DNA from: Alphaproteobacteria bacterium
Lineage (GTDB): Bacteria > Pseudomonadota > Alphaproteobacteria > RF32 > CAG-239
Assembly: GCA_017445475.1 (NCBI GenBank)
Contig: JAFSUB010000009.1
Span: 1-64,000, forward strand
Reading direction: 5' to 3'
Length of the DNA: 64,000 nucleotides
The position numbers and the translations under genes are program-made. The notes under the pieces were generated by a model, which did no database searches, was not told the DNA's origin, and saw only the letters and a program-made list of their open reading frames with translations. Every line of letters begins with the position of its first letter. Position 1 is the first letter of the stretch. Positions 20,202 through 28,769 of this stretch are shown here, one piece after another.

Positions 20202-21992
20202 TTAAATTGTCGGATCAATGGTTCGCAAGCGCTCAATTAAGAGTTGTTCGTTAAAAGGAATGGGGGTGGCTTTTTCAAGACCGTTTTCAATTTTTTGCAA
20301 AATCTCGTTGGTGTTGATGTCATCTTTATCATCTTTTGCCGAAAGGGCGTGCTTCCATTGAAATTTTGCCTCTGCTTTGCGGCCGACCTGCCAATATGCG
20401 TCGCCCAAATGGTCGAAGACAACGGCGTTTGATGGCAAAAAAGCCGAGGCACGCTCAAGCAGTTTGACGGCTTCATCATAGTTTCCCATTTTATAAAGAG
20501 CCCAGCCGAGACTGTCCGTAATATGTCCGTCCTCGGGGTGAGCACGATGGGCTTCAAAAATCATAAACAGTGCCTCATTATAGTTTGTGCCGCGTTCAAG
20601 CCAGGAATATCCCAAATAATTCAGAACAATCGGGTGCCTTGCGCTCAAATCCAAGGCTTTTTTAAGGGCATTTTCCGCTTTTTCCCAATCGCCCTGTCTT
20701 TCAAAAGCAATTCCCAAAGCATAATAAACAATCCAGCTTGCTTTCGCATCATAACCGTTTTCTTCCAGTGCTTTCCGGTAATAAGAAACGGCGTTTTGGT
20801 ATCTGCCCATCACACGGCTGAGTTCGCCCAAACGAAACATAATATGCTCATCTTCGGGGTGTTTTTTGAGCAGATTTTGCAGCGTCGTGAAAGCTTTTTC
20901 CTGTTCTTCTTGAAGCATATAGCTTTCGGCAATTTTGAGCTGCGCGACATAATATAAAGGCGAAACATCACCGATTTTTTCATATTCCTCAATGGCTTTT
21001 GACAAACGCTGGGAACTTCCGAGCAAATCAGCCGAAGAAAGGCGCGCAGCGTCTAAATCGCTGTTCAGATAAAGCACAAGCGAAGAAAAAAGCTGCGCCA
21101 CATCGTTTTGATAGCCGCGAAACATCGTCCCGACGCTAAAAACGGCTTCTGCCAAGCCTTTTTGCGGGGTGTCGATCAATTTTGGCAGCGCTTGTGCATT
21201 TTGCCTTTCAAACTGCTGATAAAGAGTTTTAAGGACGGGTGCTTGCGCATTTTGTTTGTAATATTTCTTAACGAGTGCAACAATTTCATCTTTTTTGCCG
21301 GTTCTGATGTAAAAATTGCCGATGATTTCAAGGCCATGCACGGAAAGCGGCATTTTTTCATCACCGACAAGCGTTTCAAAAGCTTCCAAAGCCTTGTCGG
21401 GCTTTCCGAAATAATCATACAACATACCGCGGTGCATATAGTAAATCGGCAAAAAGTTCTTGTCTTTTTTCAAAGAAGTGATGCTTTCAAGCGCTTTTTG
21501 CTCATCATTTTGCGCGGCAAAAATCCACCCCTGAAACAGCGGCAACAGCGATTCTTTAAAAGGTCTGTCTTCAATGGCAAGCGTTTGAGCATAAGCGTCA
21601 TCATATTTATTTTTGCTCATTGCCTCACTCATTAAAATGAAACGAATCAAATTGCTTTTGTCGCCTTTTGAAAGTGCCTGATTGGCATATATCGCGGCCT
21701 CATCGATGCGTCCTTCGGAAGCAAGAAGCAGATAAACACTGCCAAGCAAGGCATTGTTTTCGGTGCCGAGCTCAATTGATTTGATGTAATAGTTGGCCGC
21801 CAAATTATAATCTTGGCGCATATGTGCAACTCTTCCGGCCAAATATGTTCCGTAAACGGTATCTTCAATTTTCGTCGGTGCGGCGGAAAGAACATACTCG
21901 GATTCAAAGTTTTTTCGAAACAAAAACTTTTCGCCGCAGGAATTAAAAAAAGCAAGGCTCAAAACAAGCACAAGAGCATATAAAATTTTCAT
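20202..21992 (-). CDS. TPR-repeat lipoprotein
   Basis: 596 aa. Signal peptide with lipobox-like FFNSC at residues 15-19, so probably a membrane-attached lipoprotein. The rest is a solenoid of tetratricopeptide repeats; clear copies are near VSYYRKALEENGYDAKASWIVYY and those containing YLGYSWLERG, DSLGWALYKMGNYDEAVKLL and DHLGDAYWQVGRKAEAKFQW. TPR lipoproteins of this shape scaffold envelope complexes, but no partner is evident. Transcribed alone on the minus strand, 96 nt upstream of the efflux operon. Confidence 0.85.
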   Translation of the reverse strand: MKILYALVLVLSLAFFNSCGEKFLFRKNFESEYVLSAAPTKIEDTVYGTYLAGRVAHMRQDYNLAANYYIKSIELGTENNALLGSVYLLLASEGRIDEAAIYANQALSKGDKSNLIRFILMSEAMSKNKYDDAYAQTLAIEDRPFKESLLPLFQGWIFAAQNDEQKALESITSLKKDKNFLPIYYMHRGMLYDYFGKPDKALEAFETLVGDEKMPLSVHGLEIIGNFYIRTGKKDEIVALVKKYYKQNAQAPVLKTLYQQFERQNAQALPKLIDTPQKGLAEAVFSVGTMFRGYQNDVAQLFSSLVLYLNSDLDAARLSSADLLGSSQRLSKAIEEYEKIGDVSPLYYVAQLKIAESYMLQEEQEKAFTTLQNLLKKHPEDEHIMFRLGELSRVMGRYQNAVSYYRKALEENGYDAKASWIVYYALGIAFERQGDWEKAENALKKALDLSARHPIVLNYLGYSWLERGTNYNEALFMIFEAHRAHPEDGHITDSLGWALYKMGNYDEAVKLLERASAFLPSNAVVFDHLGDAYWQVGRKAEAKFQWKHALSAKDDKDDINTNEILQKIENGLEKATPIPFNEQLLIERLRTIDPTI

Positions 21993-22091
21993 TTTCTCAA
22001 CCGTTTCGTTAAATTTTACCTATTATATCGTCAAATTAAACCAAACTTCAATAAAAAATTCAAAAATGATACAAAAAATAATTTGTTTGAC

Positions 22092-22121
22092 TTGAAATGA
22101 AAATCTTTCTTGTGATATATT
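22092..22121 (+). promoter_or_regulatory. Putative promoter giving a leaderless uracil-DNA glycosylase mRNA
   Basis: TTGAAA, 18-nt spacer, TATATT. The expected transcription start, 6-8 nt after the -10, falls on or next to ATG 22129, which has no Shine-Dalgarno sequence. Confidence 0.4.
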
Positions 22122-22128
22122 GTTTTCT

Positions 22129-22893
22129 ATGGACAGTCAGCTTAACATAGAAAGTGTTTTGAAGTGGTATATTGAAGCCGGCTTAAGTGAAATCTGCGGC
22201 AATGAGCCTCTCAAAATTCAAACCGAAAAACAAAAAAGTCCGCCGCCTTTTTTGCGGCAGGCCACAACGGATTTGGCGCAAAATATGATTGCCTCGCGTC
22301 AAAACGCGCGTGAATTGTCAGGGAGCGCCAAAACGCTTTCCGAGCTCAAAGAAGTTGTGTCTTCATTTGAAGGCTGCGGCCTAAAACTGACGGCCAAATC
22401 AACCGTGTTCGGCGCGGGCAATGAGCACGCCTCTTTGATGATTATCGGCGAAGCTCCCGGCGCAGATGAAGACAGGCTTGGGCTTCCTTTTGTCGGACGA
22501 AGCGGCAGGCTTTTGGAAAAAATGTTGCATGCCGTTTGTTTGAAACGCGATGAGGTTTACATCACAAACGTTCTGCCGTGGCGGCCTCCCGGCAACAGAA
22601 CCCCGACAGATGCGGAAGTTGCGGTGTGTTTGCCTTTTTTAAAGCGTCAGATTGAGCTGATTGAGCCGAAGATTATTTTGCTTTTGGGCGGAAGTGCTGC
22701 AAATGCGCTTTTGGAAAACAGCGATTCGATTTCGCGGCTTCGCGGCCAATGGCTTGAATATGGCGTGTCCGTAAAAAAGAAGATTCCCGCTCTTGCAAGC
22801 TTTCATCCTGCTTTTTTGCTTCGAAACGGGGCGCAAAAAGCCAAAGCGTGGTCTGATTTTTTGCGTGTTTTAAAAAAATTAAAGGAAAATTAA
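22129..22893 (+). CDS. Uracil-DNA glycosylase, family 4-like
   Basis: 254 aa. Motif A GEAPGADEDRLGLPFVGRSG and motif B ASFHPAFLLRN (family 4 usually has HPS) identify a family 4/5-type uracil-DNA glycosylase that excises uracil from DNA. Candidate Fe-S cysteines are in FEGCGLK, HAVCLKR and AEVAVCLPF. The first ~85 residues are a variable extension common in alphaproteobacterial members. ATG 22129 fits the homologous start; the TTG nine bases earlier lacks a ribosome site too. A promoter ends right before it, suggesting leaderless translation. Confidence 0.92.
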   Translation: MDSQLNIESVLKWYIEAGLSEICGNEPLKIQTEKQKSPPPFLRQATTDLAQNMIASRQNARELSGSAKTLSELKEVVSSFEGCGLKLTAKSTVFGAGNEHASLMIIGEAPGADEDRLGLPFVGRSGRLLEKMLHAVCLKRDEVYITNVLPWRPPGNRTPTDAEVAVCLPFLKRQIELIEPKIILLLGGSAANALLENSDSISRLRGQWLEYGVSVKKKIPALASFHPAFLLRNGAQKAKAWSDFLRVLKKLKEN

Positions 22894-22947
22894 GTAACGG
22901 CGTTGTATAACGTAGGAAGCGAACTTTATTTTAAGAAAGGGATAAAT

Positions 22948-23730
22948 ATGAAACAGTTGTTTAAAACATCATTTTTCTTGGTGCCTTCGGCTTTGCTTTT
23001 GATTGATCAGGCATAAGCTCAAACTGCCGAAAAGGCTGTCGCAAAAGAACAAAAAGCTGAAACTTCGGCCGAATTGCAAGAAAAGCCCAATGCCATTTTG
23101 TTTAAAATTCACGATATTACACCGGTTAAAAATGCTGAAGATGTTGTAGCATCTTGCCAATATGTGGTAACTTTTTACAATCGCACGCCGTTTAATTTGC
23201 GTCAGGCAAAAATTGATTTCGGTTGGACCGATACTGTTTCCGACCTGTTTTTAGCTGAAGATGATGAGCAAGAAGAGGTTGAGGGTAAAAAAGCAAAAAA
23301 TGCGGCTGCACAAAAAGCGGCACAAAAGGCTCTCGGAAACGTTCTCTCAAGCGTTGAGCTTCCGGCACTCGGCTCATTAAAGCAAATCAGCGTTCAAGGA
23401 ACGGTTGAAACGGAAAAATGCTTTGTTTTGCTTGATGCGATGCGCTTTAACGTGTCAGAGTGCTCTTTCTTGGGACAAGAAACGACAGGCACGTCGCGTC
23501 GTGGGCGGGCAGATGCCTTGCGCTCAAGGTCAGGTTGTGCCGAGCTGTTTTCGCACGTAACACCTCAAAATCCGGAATATTACGGCACATTTAAGGAAAT
23601 TTCATATTCCGAGCAGCAAACCGAAGAGAAAGCTGCCGAAGAAGCCGAAAAGGAGGCTATTGAAAATTTCAAAAAGGCTGTTTCGGAAAATTTTGAAAAA
23701 ACGAACGAGATTTTGAGTAATATCAAATAA
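22948..23730 (+). pseudogene. Secreted four-Cys protein gene with in-frame TAA in the signal peptide
   Basis: Function unknown. ATG 22948 with AAGAAAGGGATAAAT before it starts a typical signal peptide (MKQLFKTSFFLVPSALLLID), but codon 23 (23014-23016) is TAA; the frame then stays open to 23730. A C-to-T change from CAA would explain it and would restore a signal-peptidase site A-Q-A before QTAEKA. The remaining frame could only restart at TTG 23074 without export signal. The mature part holds four cysteines and an inserted Ala/Lys/Glu-rich stretch (near residues 110-130), and matches the next gene in Cys spacing. Readthrough, a recent mutation or a sequencing error are all possible. Confidence 0.7.
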
Positions 23731-23736
23731 GAATCG

Positions 23737-24321
23737 ATGATGGAAAAAAGTTGTTTGAAATCAAAAATACAAATCGGCAGCCTCGCTTTTGGGCTGTCGA
23801 TTGCGTTTTTAAGCGCTTCGGCCAGCGCCCAGCTTTTTAGTGTTGACGGTTCGGATTCGCAAAATCAGCGTTTGGCACCGACAAATTTGGTTTCACAAAA
23901 GGCGCGTCAAGATAATATTGAGGCGCGTGGCGAGTTAAAAGAAAACGTCAGAATTGAATCTGTCAAGCAAAGCTCAAGGGCTGATTTGGCAAGCAATACG
24001 CAAGAAATAAGGCTTGCTTTGCGCGATTTCAAAATTTCCAAAAACTTAAACGGTTCAATTACCTGCGATATGAAGTTTTATGTTTATTCAACGATGAAAG
24101 AAAACATTTCCAACATCAGCTATCGCTTAAAGTGGCCGGATATGGAAACACCGTTGAGCTTTGACAATGTTGCCCCAGCCAAAGCGCAATTTCGAAAATA
24201 TGCGCTTCTTGGGAAAGGCTGTTATAATGTGGATAAAATCCCGAACATCATTGTTAACCGATGCCGCATTAAAGGTATGTCGCAGCAAGATTGCGCAAAT
24301 GCCATTCGTTGGGTGAAATAA
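23737..24321 (+). CDS. Secreted four-Cys protein, paralogue of the preceding gene
   Basis: 194 aa, not recognised as a named family. N-terminal signal peptide (LAFGLSIAFLSASASA, cleavage before QLFSVDG), so periplasmic or secreted. The C-terminal domain (residues about 85-194) has four cysteines: SITCDMKFYVY, GKGCYNVD, VNRCRIKG and QQDCANAI. Cys2 and Cys3 are 13 residues apart in both this and the upstream protein, and Cys4 is followed by Ala in both. It starts 6 nt after the upstream gene and ends before a strong terminator, so the two form one transcript. A disulfide-stabilised beta-rich domain is likely. Confidence 0.82.
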   Translation: MMEKSCLKSKIQIGSLAFGLSIAFLSASASAQLFSVDGSDSQNQRLAPTNLVSQKARQDNIEARGELKENVRIESVKQSSRADLASNTQEIRLALRDFKISKNLNGSITCDMKFYVYSTMKENISNISYRLKWPDMETPLSFDNVAPAKAQFRKYALLGKGCYNVDKIPNIIVNRCRIKGMSQQDCANAIRWVK

Positions 24322-24352
24322 AGCCTTTCTTTCGAAAGGCCTTATTTTTTTA
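24317..24352. terminator. Bidirectional terminator between convergent genes
   Basis: AATAAAGCCTTTC-TTTC-GAAAGGCCTTATT followed by T residues. Confidence 0.85.
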
Positions 24353-24363
24353 AGAAAAGAATT

Positions 24364-24810
24364 CTAGTAAGCAATCAGCCTTGAGGGGTTGCCGAGCAAA
24401 ATCATACATCTTTGTCCCGGTGAAAGCAAAACATCTGTGCCTTGCGTTAAGGTCATCACCTGACCATTGTCCAAACGAACAACATATTCATAGCCGGTTT
24501 GCGATGATAAAGCACCTTGAGCTTTGTCGCCCGCATAGCCGCCAAGTGCCGCACCGCCGATGGCGCCCAAATTGTGTGCCGTTTTGCCGCTGCCGATGGC
24601 ATATCCGCCGACACCGCCGGCAACAGCGCCCAAAAGCATTCCCGCGTTGTTGTCCGACTTAACATTAACTTGACGCACACTGATAACCGAGCAGGGACTT
24701 GCCGCTGCCGCTCTGCCCACCGAGCTTGTGCCGTATTGGTTGGTGTTGATGTCGGCCTGACAAGCTGAAAGCACGGTGATGGCTGCAAGTGTTGTAAAAA
24801 TTTTTTTCAT
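24364..24810 (-). CDS. Glycine-zipper 17-kDa-type outer membrane lipoprotein
   Basis: 148 aa. Lipobox LSAC at residues 14-17, then a glycine-zipper hairpin (GMLLGAVAGGVGGYAIGSG and LGAIGGAALGGYAGDKAQG), then a C-terminal domain YEYVVRLDNGQVMTLTQG ending near GQRCMILLG. This is the SlyB/Rickettsia 17-kDa antigen pattern; such proteins help keep outer membrane integrity. ATG 24810 is chosen because homology and the signal peptide begin there; the longer open frame upstream is chance. Divergent from asnS. Confidence 0.9.
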   Translation of the reverse strand: MKKIFTTLAAITVLSACQADINTNQYGTSSVGRAAAASPCSVISVRQVNVKSDNNAGMLLGAVAGGVGGYAIGSGKTAHNLGAIGGAALGGYAGDKAQGALSSQTGYEYVVRLDNGQVMTLTQGTDVLLSPGQRCMILLGNPSRLIAY

Positions 24811-24872
24811 TTCGTTAAACTCCGCTAAAAAAAATTGGTTAAAAGATACGTCTATAATTATACAAATATTTT

Positions 24873-24895
24873 TTGTTGTCAATGCTGGACAACAA
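24873..24895. promoter_or_regulatory. Inverted repeat in the asnS/lipoprotein divergent spacer
   Basis: TTGTTGTC, seven bases, GACAACAA: perfect 8-bp arms. It lies about 65 nt from each start codon. No factor can be assigned. Confidence 0.35.
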
Positions 24896-24961
24896 AACTT
24901 TGTTGATGTATAGTGCATAAGGTTTAAAAACATTTTTTTGGAAGATAAGGAAATTTTGAAT

Positions 24962-26350
24962 ATGTTAAAACGTTCGAAGATTGCTGATTTGCTGCGTTCG
25001 ACTTGTGCGCAGGAAAATGTGCTGATTAAAGGCTGGGTAAAAACGCGCCGCGATTCTAAAGATTTTTCGTTTATTGAAGTCGGTGATGGCAGCTGCCTTA
25101 AAAATATGCAGGTGATTGCGTTGAACACACTTGAAAATTATGAGGAAATCAAAAAACTATCCACAGGCTCATCGTTGGCAGTTAGGGGTGATTTGGTTTC
25201 ATCAATCGGCGGCAATCAAAAATTTGAAATTAAGGCCAAAAACATTGAAATATATGCCATTGCGCCCGATGACTTTCCGCTTCAAAAGAAAAAAATGACG
25301 GACGAATATCTGCGCAGCATTGCTCATCTTCGCCCAAGAACAAACAAATACGGTGCCGCATTTCGGATTCGTTCGGAATTGTCGTTTGCCATTCATAAAT
25401 TCTTTCACGAAAGAGGGTTTTCTTATGTGCACACGCCGATTATCACGGGTTCCGATTGCGAAGGTGCCGGTGAAATGTTTCAGGTTACAACGCTTGATTT
25501 GAACAATTTGCCAAAAACAAAAGAAGGGGCTGTTGATTATGGACAAGACTTTTTCGGTAAACCCGCGCATTTAACCGTTTCGGGGCAGCTAAACGGTGAG
25601 ATGTATGCCTGCGCCCTTGGCGACATATACACTTTTGGGCCGACTTTCCGTGCCGAAAATTCCAACACGCCGCGCCATGCCGCCGAGTTTTGGATGATTG
25701 AGCCGGAAATGGCATTTGCAGACATTTTTGACGATATGGACATTGCCGAAGACATGGTGCGCACGTGCACCAAACACATTATGGAAAACTGCGATGAAGA
25801 TTTGCAGCTTTTTGAAAAATTTGTTGATCCGACCTTGAAACAAACGCTTGAAAACATCGTTCACAACAGCTTTGCACGCGTTACATACACCGAAGCTGTC
25901 GAGCTGATGAAAAAATCGGGCAAAAAGTTTGAGTATGCGCCCGAATACGGCATTGATTTGCAAACCGAGCATGAGCGCTTTTTGGCGGAAGAACACTTCA
26001 AAAAACCGGTGATTGTGTATAACTATCCTAAAGAAATCAAGGCTTTTTATATGCGCTTGAACGATGACGGCAAAACAGTTGCCGCAATGGACGTTTTGGT
26101 GCCGAGAATCGGCGAACTTATCGGCGGTTCACAACGTGAAGAACGTTATGATGTTTTAACAAAACGCATTCAAGAGCTTGGTATGAATGTCAAAGACTAC
26201 GAGTGGTATCTCGATTCGCGCAAGTTCGGAACGGTGCCGCATGCGGGTTTCGGGCTTGGTTTTGAACGAATGATGATGCTTGTTACGGGAATTTCGAACA
26301 TTCGTGATGTTCTGCCGTTTCCGCGAACACCGAAATCGGTTAATTTTTAA
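24962..26350 (+). CDS. asnS: Asparaginyl-tRNA synthetase
   Basis: 462 aa class IIb synthetase. OB-fold anticodon domain in the first ~110 residues (IKGWVKTRRDSKDFSFIEV), motif 2 around TFRAENSNTPRHAAEFWMIEPEM, and motif 3 GFGLGFERMMMLVTGISNIRDVLPFPRTPKS, where the Asn-type ending separates it from AspRS and LysRS. It charges tRNA-Asn directly. ATG 24962 chosen over TTG 24938, since AAGATAAGGA lies between them. The next gene follows after 12 nt. Confidence 0.97.
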   Translation: MLKRSKIADLLRSTCAQENVLIKGWVKTRRDSKDFSFIEVGDGSCLKNMQVIALNTLENYEEIKKLSTGSSLAVRGDLVSSIGGNQKFEIKAKNIEIYAIAPDDFPLQKKKMTDEYLRSIAHLRPRTNKYGAAFRIRSELSFAIHKFFHERGFSYVHTPIITGSDCEGAGEMFQVTTLDLNNLPKTKEGAVDYGQDFFGKPAHLTVSGQLNGEMYACALGDIYTFGPTFRAENSNTPRHAAEFWMIEPEMAFADIFDDMDIAEDMVRTCTKHIMENCDEDLQLFEKFVDPTLKQTLENIVHNSFARVTYTEAVELMKKSGKKFEYAPEYGIDLQTEHERFLAEEHFKKPVIVYNYPKEIKAFYMRLNDDGKTVAAMDVLVPRIGELIGGSQREERYDVLTKRIQELGMNVKDYEWYLDSRKFGTVPHAGFGLGFERMMMLVTGISNIRDVLPFPRTPKSVNF

Positions 26351-26362
26351 AGGAGTTTATAT

Positions 26363-26848
26363 TTGAAAAAACTTTTGCCCATTTTACTATACGCACTTTT
26401 GCCGTTCACAACCGCTGTGTGTGCCGATGATTTTGCGTTCAACCGGCTCGGGCAAGTCAAGACGATTGAGCGGCCCTCTTGTGATGATGCGCTTTTCAAA
26501 TCAAAGGCGCTTGGCACGATTGAGACTTATTTGAGCAAAAAGCCGGCGCTTTCAATTATGCAAAAACGCGACAAAGCCTTAAAGCTTGCGCGCATTTCCG
26601 ATTTTGAGGAAGTTGATGTTCAAAACATTGACTATCAAAAAGCATATCACACGGCCAGTGCGCTGATGATGATTAAAATCAATAAACAAATTGATGAGGC
26701 TGACATCTTGGTCTGCCGGCAAAAAAATGAAAAAAAGAATCCGATAGATATTGTTGTGTATCCCTACATGGACAATTTTAAGGCCGACATCATCAATTTG
26801 GAACAAAACGAGCAAGATTACGAACGTGTTTTCTTCATCTATCCTTGA
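26363..26848 (+). CDS. Hypothetical secreted protein, 161 aa
   Basis: Not recognised. Begins with TTG preceded by AGGAG, then a signal peptide (LLPILLYALLPFTTAVCA, cut before DDFAFN). The mature part of ~140 residues is charged, has two cysteines (RPSCDDAL and ILVCRQKN) that could pair, and no repeat. It lies between asnS and rpoH with tight spacing (12 nt and 8 nt), so it is probably transcribed with them. Periplasmic location is the only inference possible. Confidence 0.75.
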   Translation: MKKLLPILLYALLPFTTAVCADDFAFNRLGQVKTIERPSCDDALFKSKALGTIETYLSKKPALSIMQKRDKALKLARISDFEEVDVQNIDYQKAYHTASALMMIKINKQIDEADILVCRQKNEKKNPIDIVVYPYMDNFKADIINLEQNEQDYERVFFIYP

Positions 26849-26856
26849 GAAAAAAT

Positions 26857-27762
26857 ATGAGTGAGCGCAAAGATTTAGTTGTTGTCAATCAAAACAAAAA
26901 TCTGCCCGTCGTCGCCATTGATGACGGTCTTGGCTCTTATTTGGAACAAATCAAGAAATTTCCGGTTTTAAGCGAGGCGGAAGAAAGCCGTTTGATTGAT
27001 GATTTTGTGAAAAACGGCAATTTGGAGTCGGCGCAAAAATTGATTACGTCGCATTTAAGACTGGCGGCAAAAATTGCTTTAACATACCGACGCTATGGCT
27101 TACCGATGTCGGATATGATATCTGAAGCCAACATCGGGCTGATGCAGGCGGTCAAAAAATTTGATCCAAACAAAAAGGTCAGGCTTGCAACCTATGCCCT
27201 TTGGTGGATTAAAGCCGCGATTCATGATTATATTCTGCGCTCTTGGTCGCTTGTGAAAATCGGCACGATTGCGGCGCAAAAAAAACTTTTTTATAATCTC
27301 GGACGCCTCAAGGCGAAGCTTGGCATTTATGAAAATAAAGAACTTGAGCCGCAGGTTGTCAAACAAATTGCGCATGAGTTGGTGGTGGAAGAAAAAGATG
27401 TTGTTGAGATGAACAGGCGAATGCTTGGCGACAAATCGCTTAATACGCCCGTTTATGCCACCTCAGATGAAGAAATGAAAGAACACATCGATATGCTTTC
27501 CGATTCAAGAGAAAATATTGAAGGCAAACTTGCCGGCAAACAGGAAGCGTTGATGCGCCGCAAGATTTTGTTTGAATGTTTGAGCGCCTTAAACGAGCGC
27601 GAGCAGTTTGTTTTGAAAAATCATGTGCTCACCGAAAATCCCCTAACATTAGATGAAATCGGGGCAAAATTTGACATCAGCCGCGAGCGTGTGCGCCAAA
27701 TCGAAAAACGCGCGCTTGAAAAATTAAGCCAAGCCGTGAAGGCAAAAATGGCAGCCGAGTGA
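26857..27762 (+). CDS. rpoH: RNA polymerase heat-shock sigma factor (sigma-32)
   Basis: 301 aa. Region 1.2/2 shows LGSYLEQIKKFPVLSEAEE and the core 2.3-2.4 block RLATYALWWIKAAIHDYILRSWSLVKI; next comes QKKLFYNLG, matching the RpoH box (QRKLFFNLR) with conservative changes. Region 4.2 helix-turn-helix is LDEIGAKFDISRERVRQIEKRALEKL. It directs transcription of chaperone and protease genes; clpP-clpX, htpX and others in this window are plausible targets but no promoter was demonstrated. ATG 26857 is used; the upstream in-frame start overlaps the previous gene. Confidence 0.96.
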   Translation: MSERKDLVVVNQNKNLPVVAIDDGLGSYLEQIKKFPVLSEAEESRLIDDFVKNGNLESAQKLITSHLRLAAKIALTYRRYGLPMSDMISEANIGLMQAVKKFDPNKKVRLATYALWWIKAAIHDYILRSWSLVKIGTIAAQKKLFYNLGRLKAKLGIYENKELEPQVVKQIAHELVVEEKDVVEMNRRMLGDKSLNTPVYATSDEEMKEHIDMLSDSRENIEGKLAGKQEALMRRKILFECLSALNEREQFVLKNHVLTENPLTLDEIGAKFDISRERVRQIEKRALEKLSQAVKAKMAAE

Positions 27763-27766
27763 AAAA

Positions 27767-28621
27767 ATGGCAAATTGTTCGATTTTTGAAAATTTGGTTC
27801 AGCGGCTTGCTTCTGCCGGCGTTTCTTCACCGCGATTGGAAGCACGTATTTTAATCGCAAACATTTTAAATGTAGATCCCAATTCGGTTACGTCCGGCAT
27901 TTGCATTCCGCCTCAATCTCAAAAAGAGCTTGAAAATCACGTTCAGCGACGTCTCAATCATGAACCGATAGATAAAATTATCGGTCTGAAAAGTTTTTAT
28001 AAATATACTTTTTTAACCTCATCTGATGTTCTGTCGCCGCGTCCGGAAACGGAGATTTTGCTTGAAAAGGCAATTAAGCTTGCAAAGCAAAACGGGTTTG
28101 AAAACACCCTTGAGCTTGGTGTCGGTTCGGGCTGTGTGCTTCTTTCGCTTTTAAGGGAAATATCGGCTTTGAAGGGCGTTGGTGTTGATGTTTCAAAAAA
28201 AGCGCTTAACGTGTGCAAAAAAAATGCCGAAGCGCTCGGTGTTGAAAAAAGGTGCAAACTTGTTTGCAAAAGCTGGTTTGATGCCGATTTTTTAAGCATT
28301 TTTGAACATCCGTTTGATTTGATTGTTTCGAATCCTCCCTACATTAAAACCGCTGACATTGAAAAACTTGAAAAAGAAGTTTGGCTGTTTGATCCTTGGG
28401 TTGCGCTCGACGGTGGCAATGACGGCCTTGAAAGTTATGTTCAGATTGCAAAACTTGCCCCGCATTTGTTAAAAAATAAAGGATATCTTTTACTTGAAAT
28501 CGGGTGTGGCCAAATGCAAGATGTTAAAAAAACATTTGAAAAACAAGGTCTTGAATATGTTACAACACTTTTCGATTTGGCCGGTATCGCGCGCGTTGTC
28601 GTTTTTTCAAAGGAAAAATAA
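27767..28621 (+). CDS. prmC: Release factor glutamine methyltransferase PrmC
   Basis: 284 aa. SAM-binding motif I ELGVGSGCVLLSLL and the catalytic NPPY in LIVSNPPYIK, which binds the Gln side chain of the release-factor GGQ motif; N-terminal helical domain with SPRLEARILIA. Methylates RF1/RF2. Starts 4 nt after rpoH and is probably co-transcribed with it. prfA, its usual neighbour, is not here; DUF4167 downstream is the normal alphaproteobacterial neighbour. Confidence 0.94.
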   Translation: MANCSIFENLVQRLASAGVSSPRLEARILIANILNVDPNSVTSGICIPPQSQKELENHVQRRLNHEPIDKIIGLKSFYKYTFLTSSDVLSPRPETEILLEKAIKLAKQNGFENTLELGVGSGCVLLSLLREISALKGVGVDVSKKALNVCKKNAEALGVEKRCKLVCKSWFDADFLSIFEHPFDLIVSNPPYIKTADIEKLEKEVWLFDPWVALDGGNDGLESYVQIAKLAPHLLKNKGYLLLEIGCGQMQDVKKTFEKQGLEYVTTLFDLAGIARVVVFSKEK

Positions 28622-28769
28622 AAACACTTGCAATTGTTGTTTTAATGGTGTAGATTGTGCGCAAGATGTTTGCAGAAGTTGAATTTTGGTTTTGCATGTC
28701 TTATTTCCGATTTTAAATGATTTTGACTTTTTTAACAAAAGCGTGAACGCTTTAATTTTGTGGTGTTTA

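Noticed and set aside
22948-23730. TAA reassigned as a sense codon
   Set aside because: Many genes in the window end in TAA with correct protein ends, so general reassignment is excluded.
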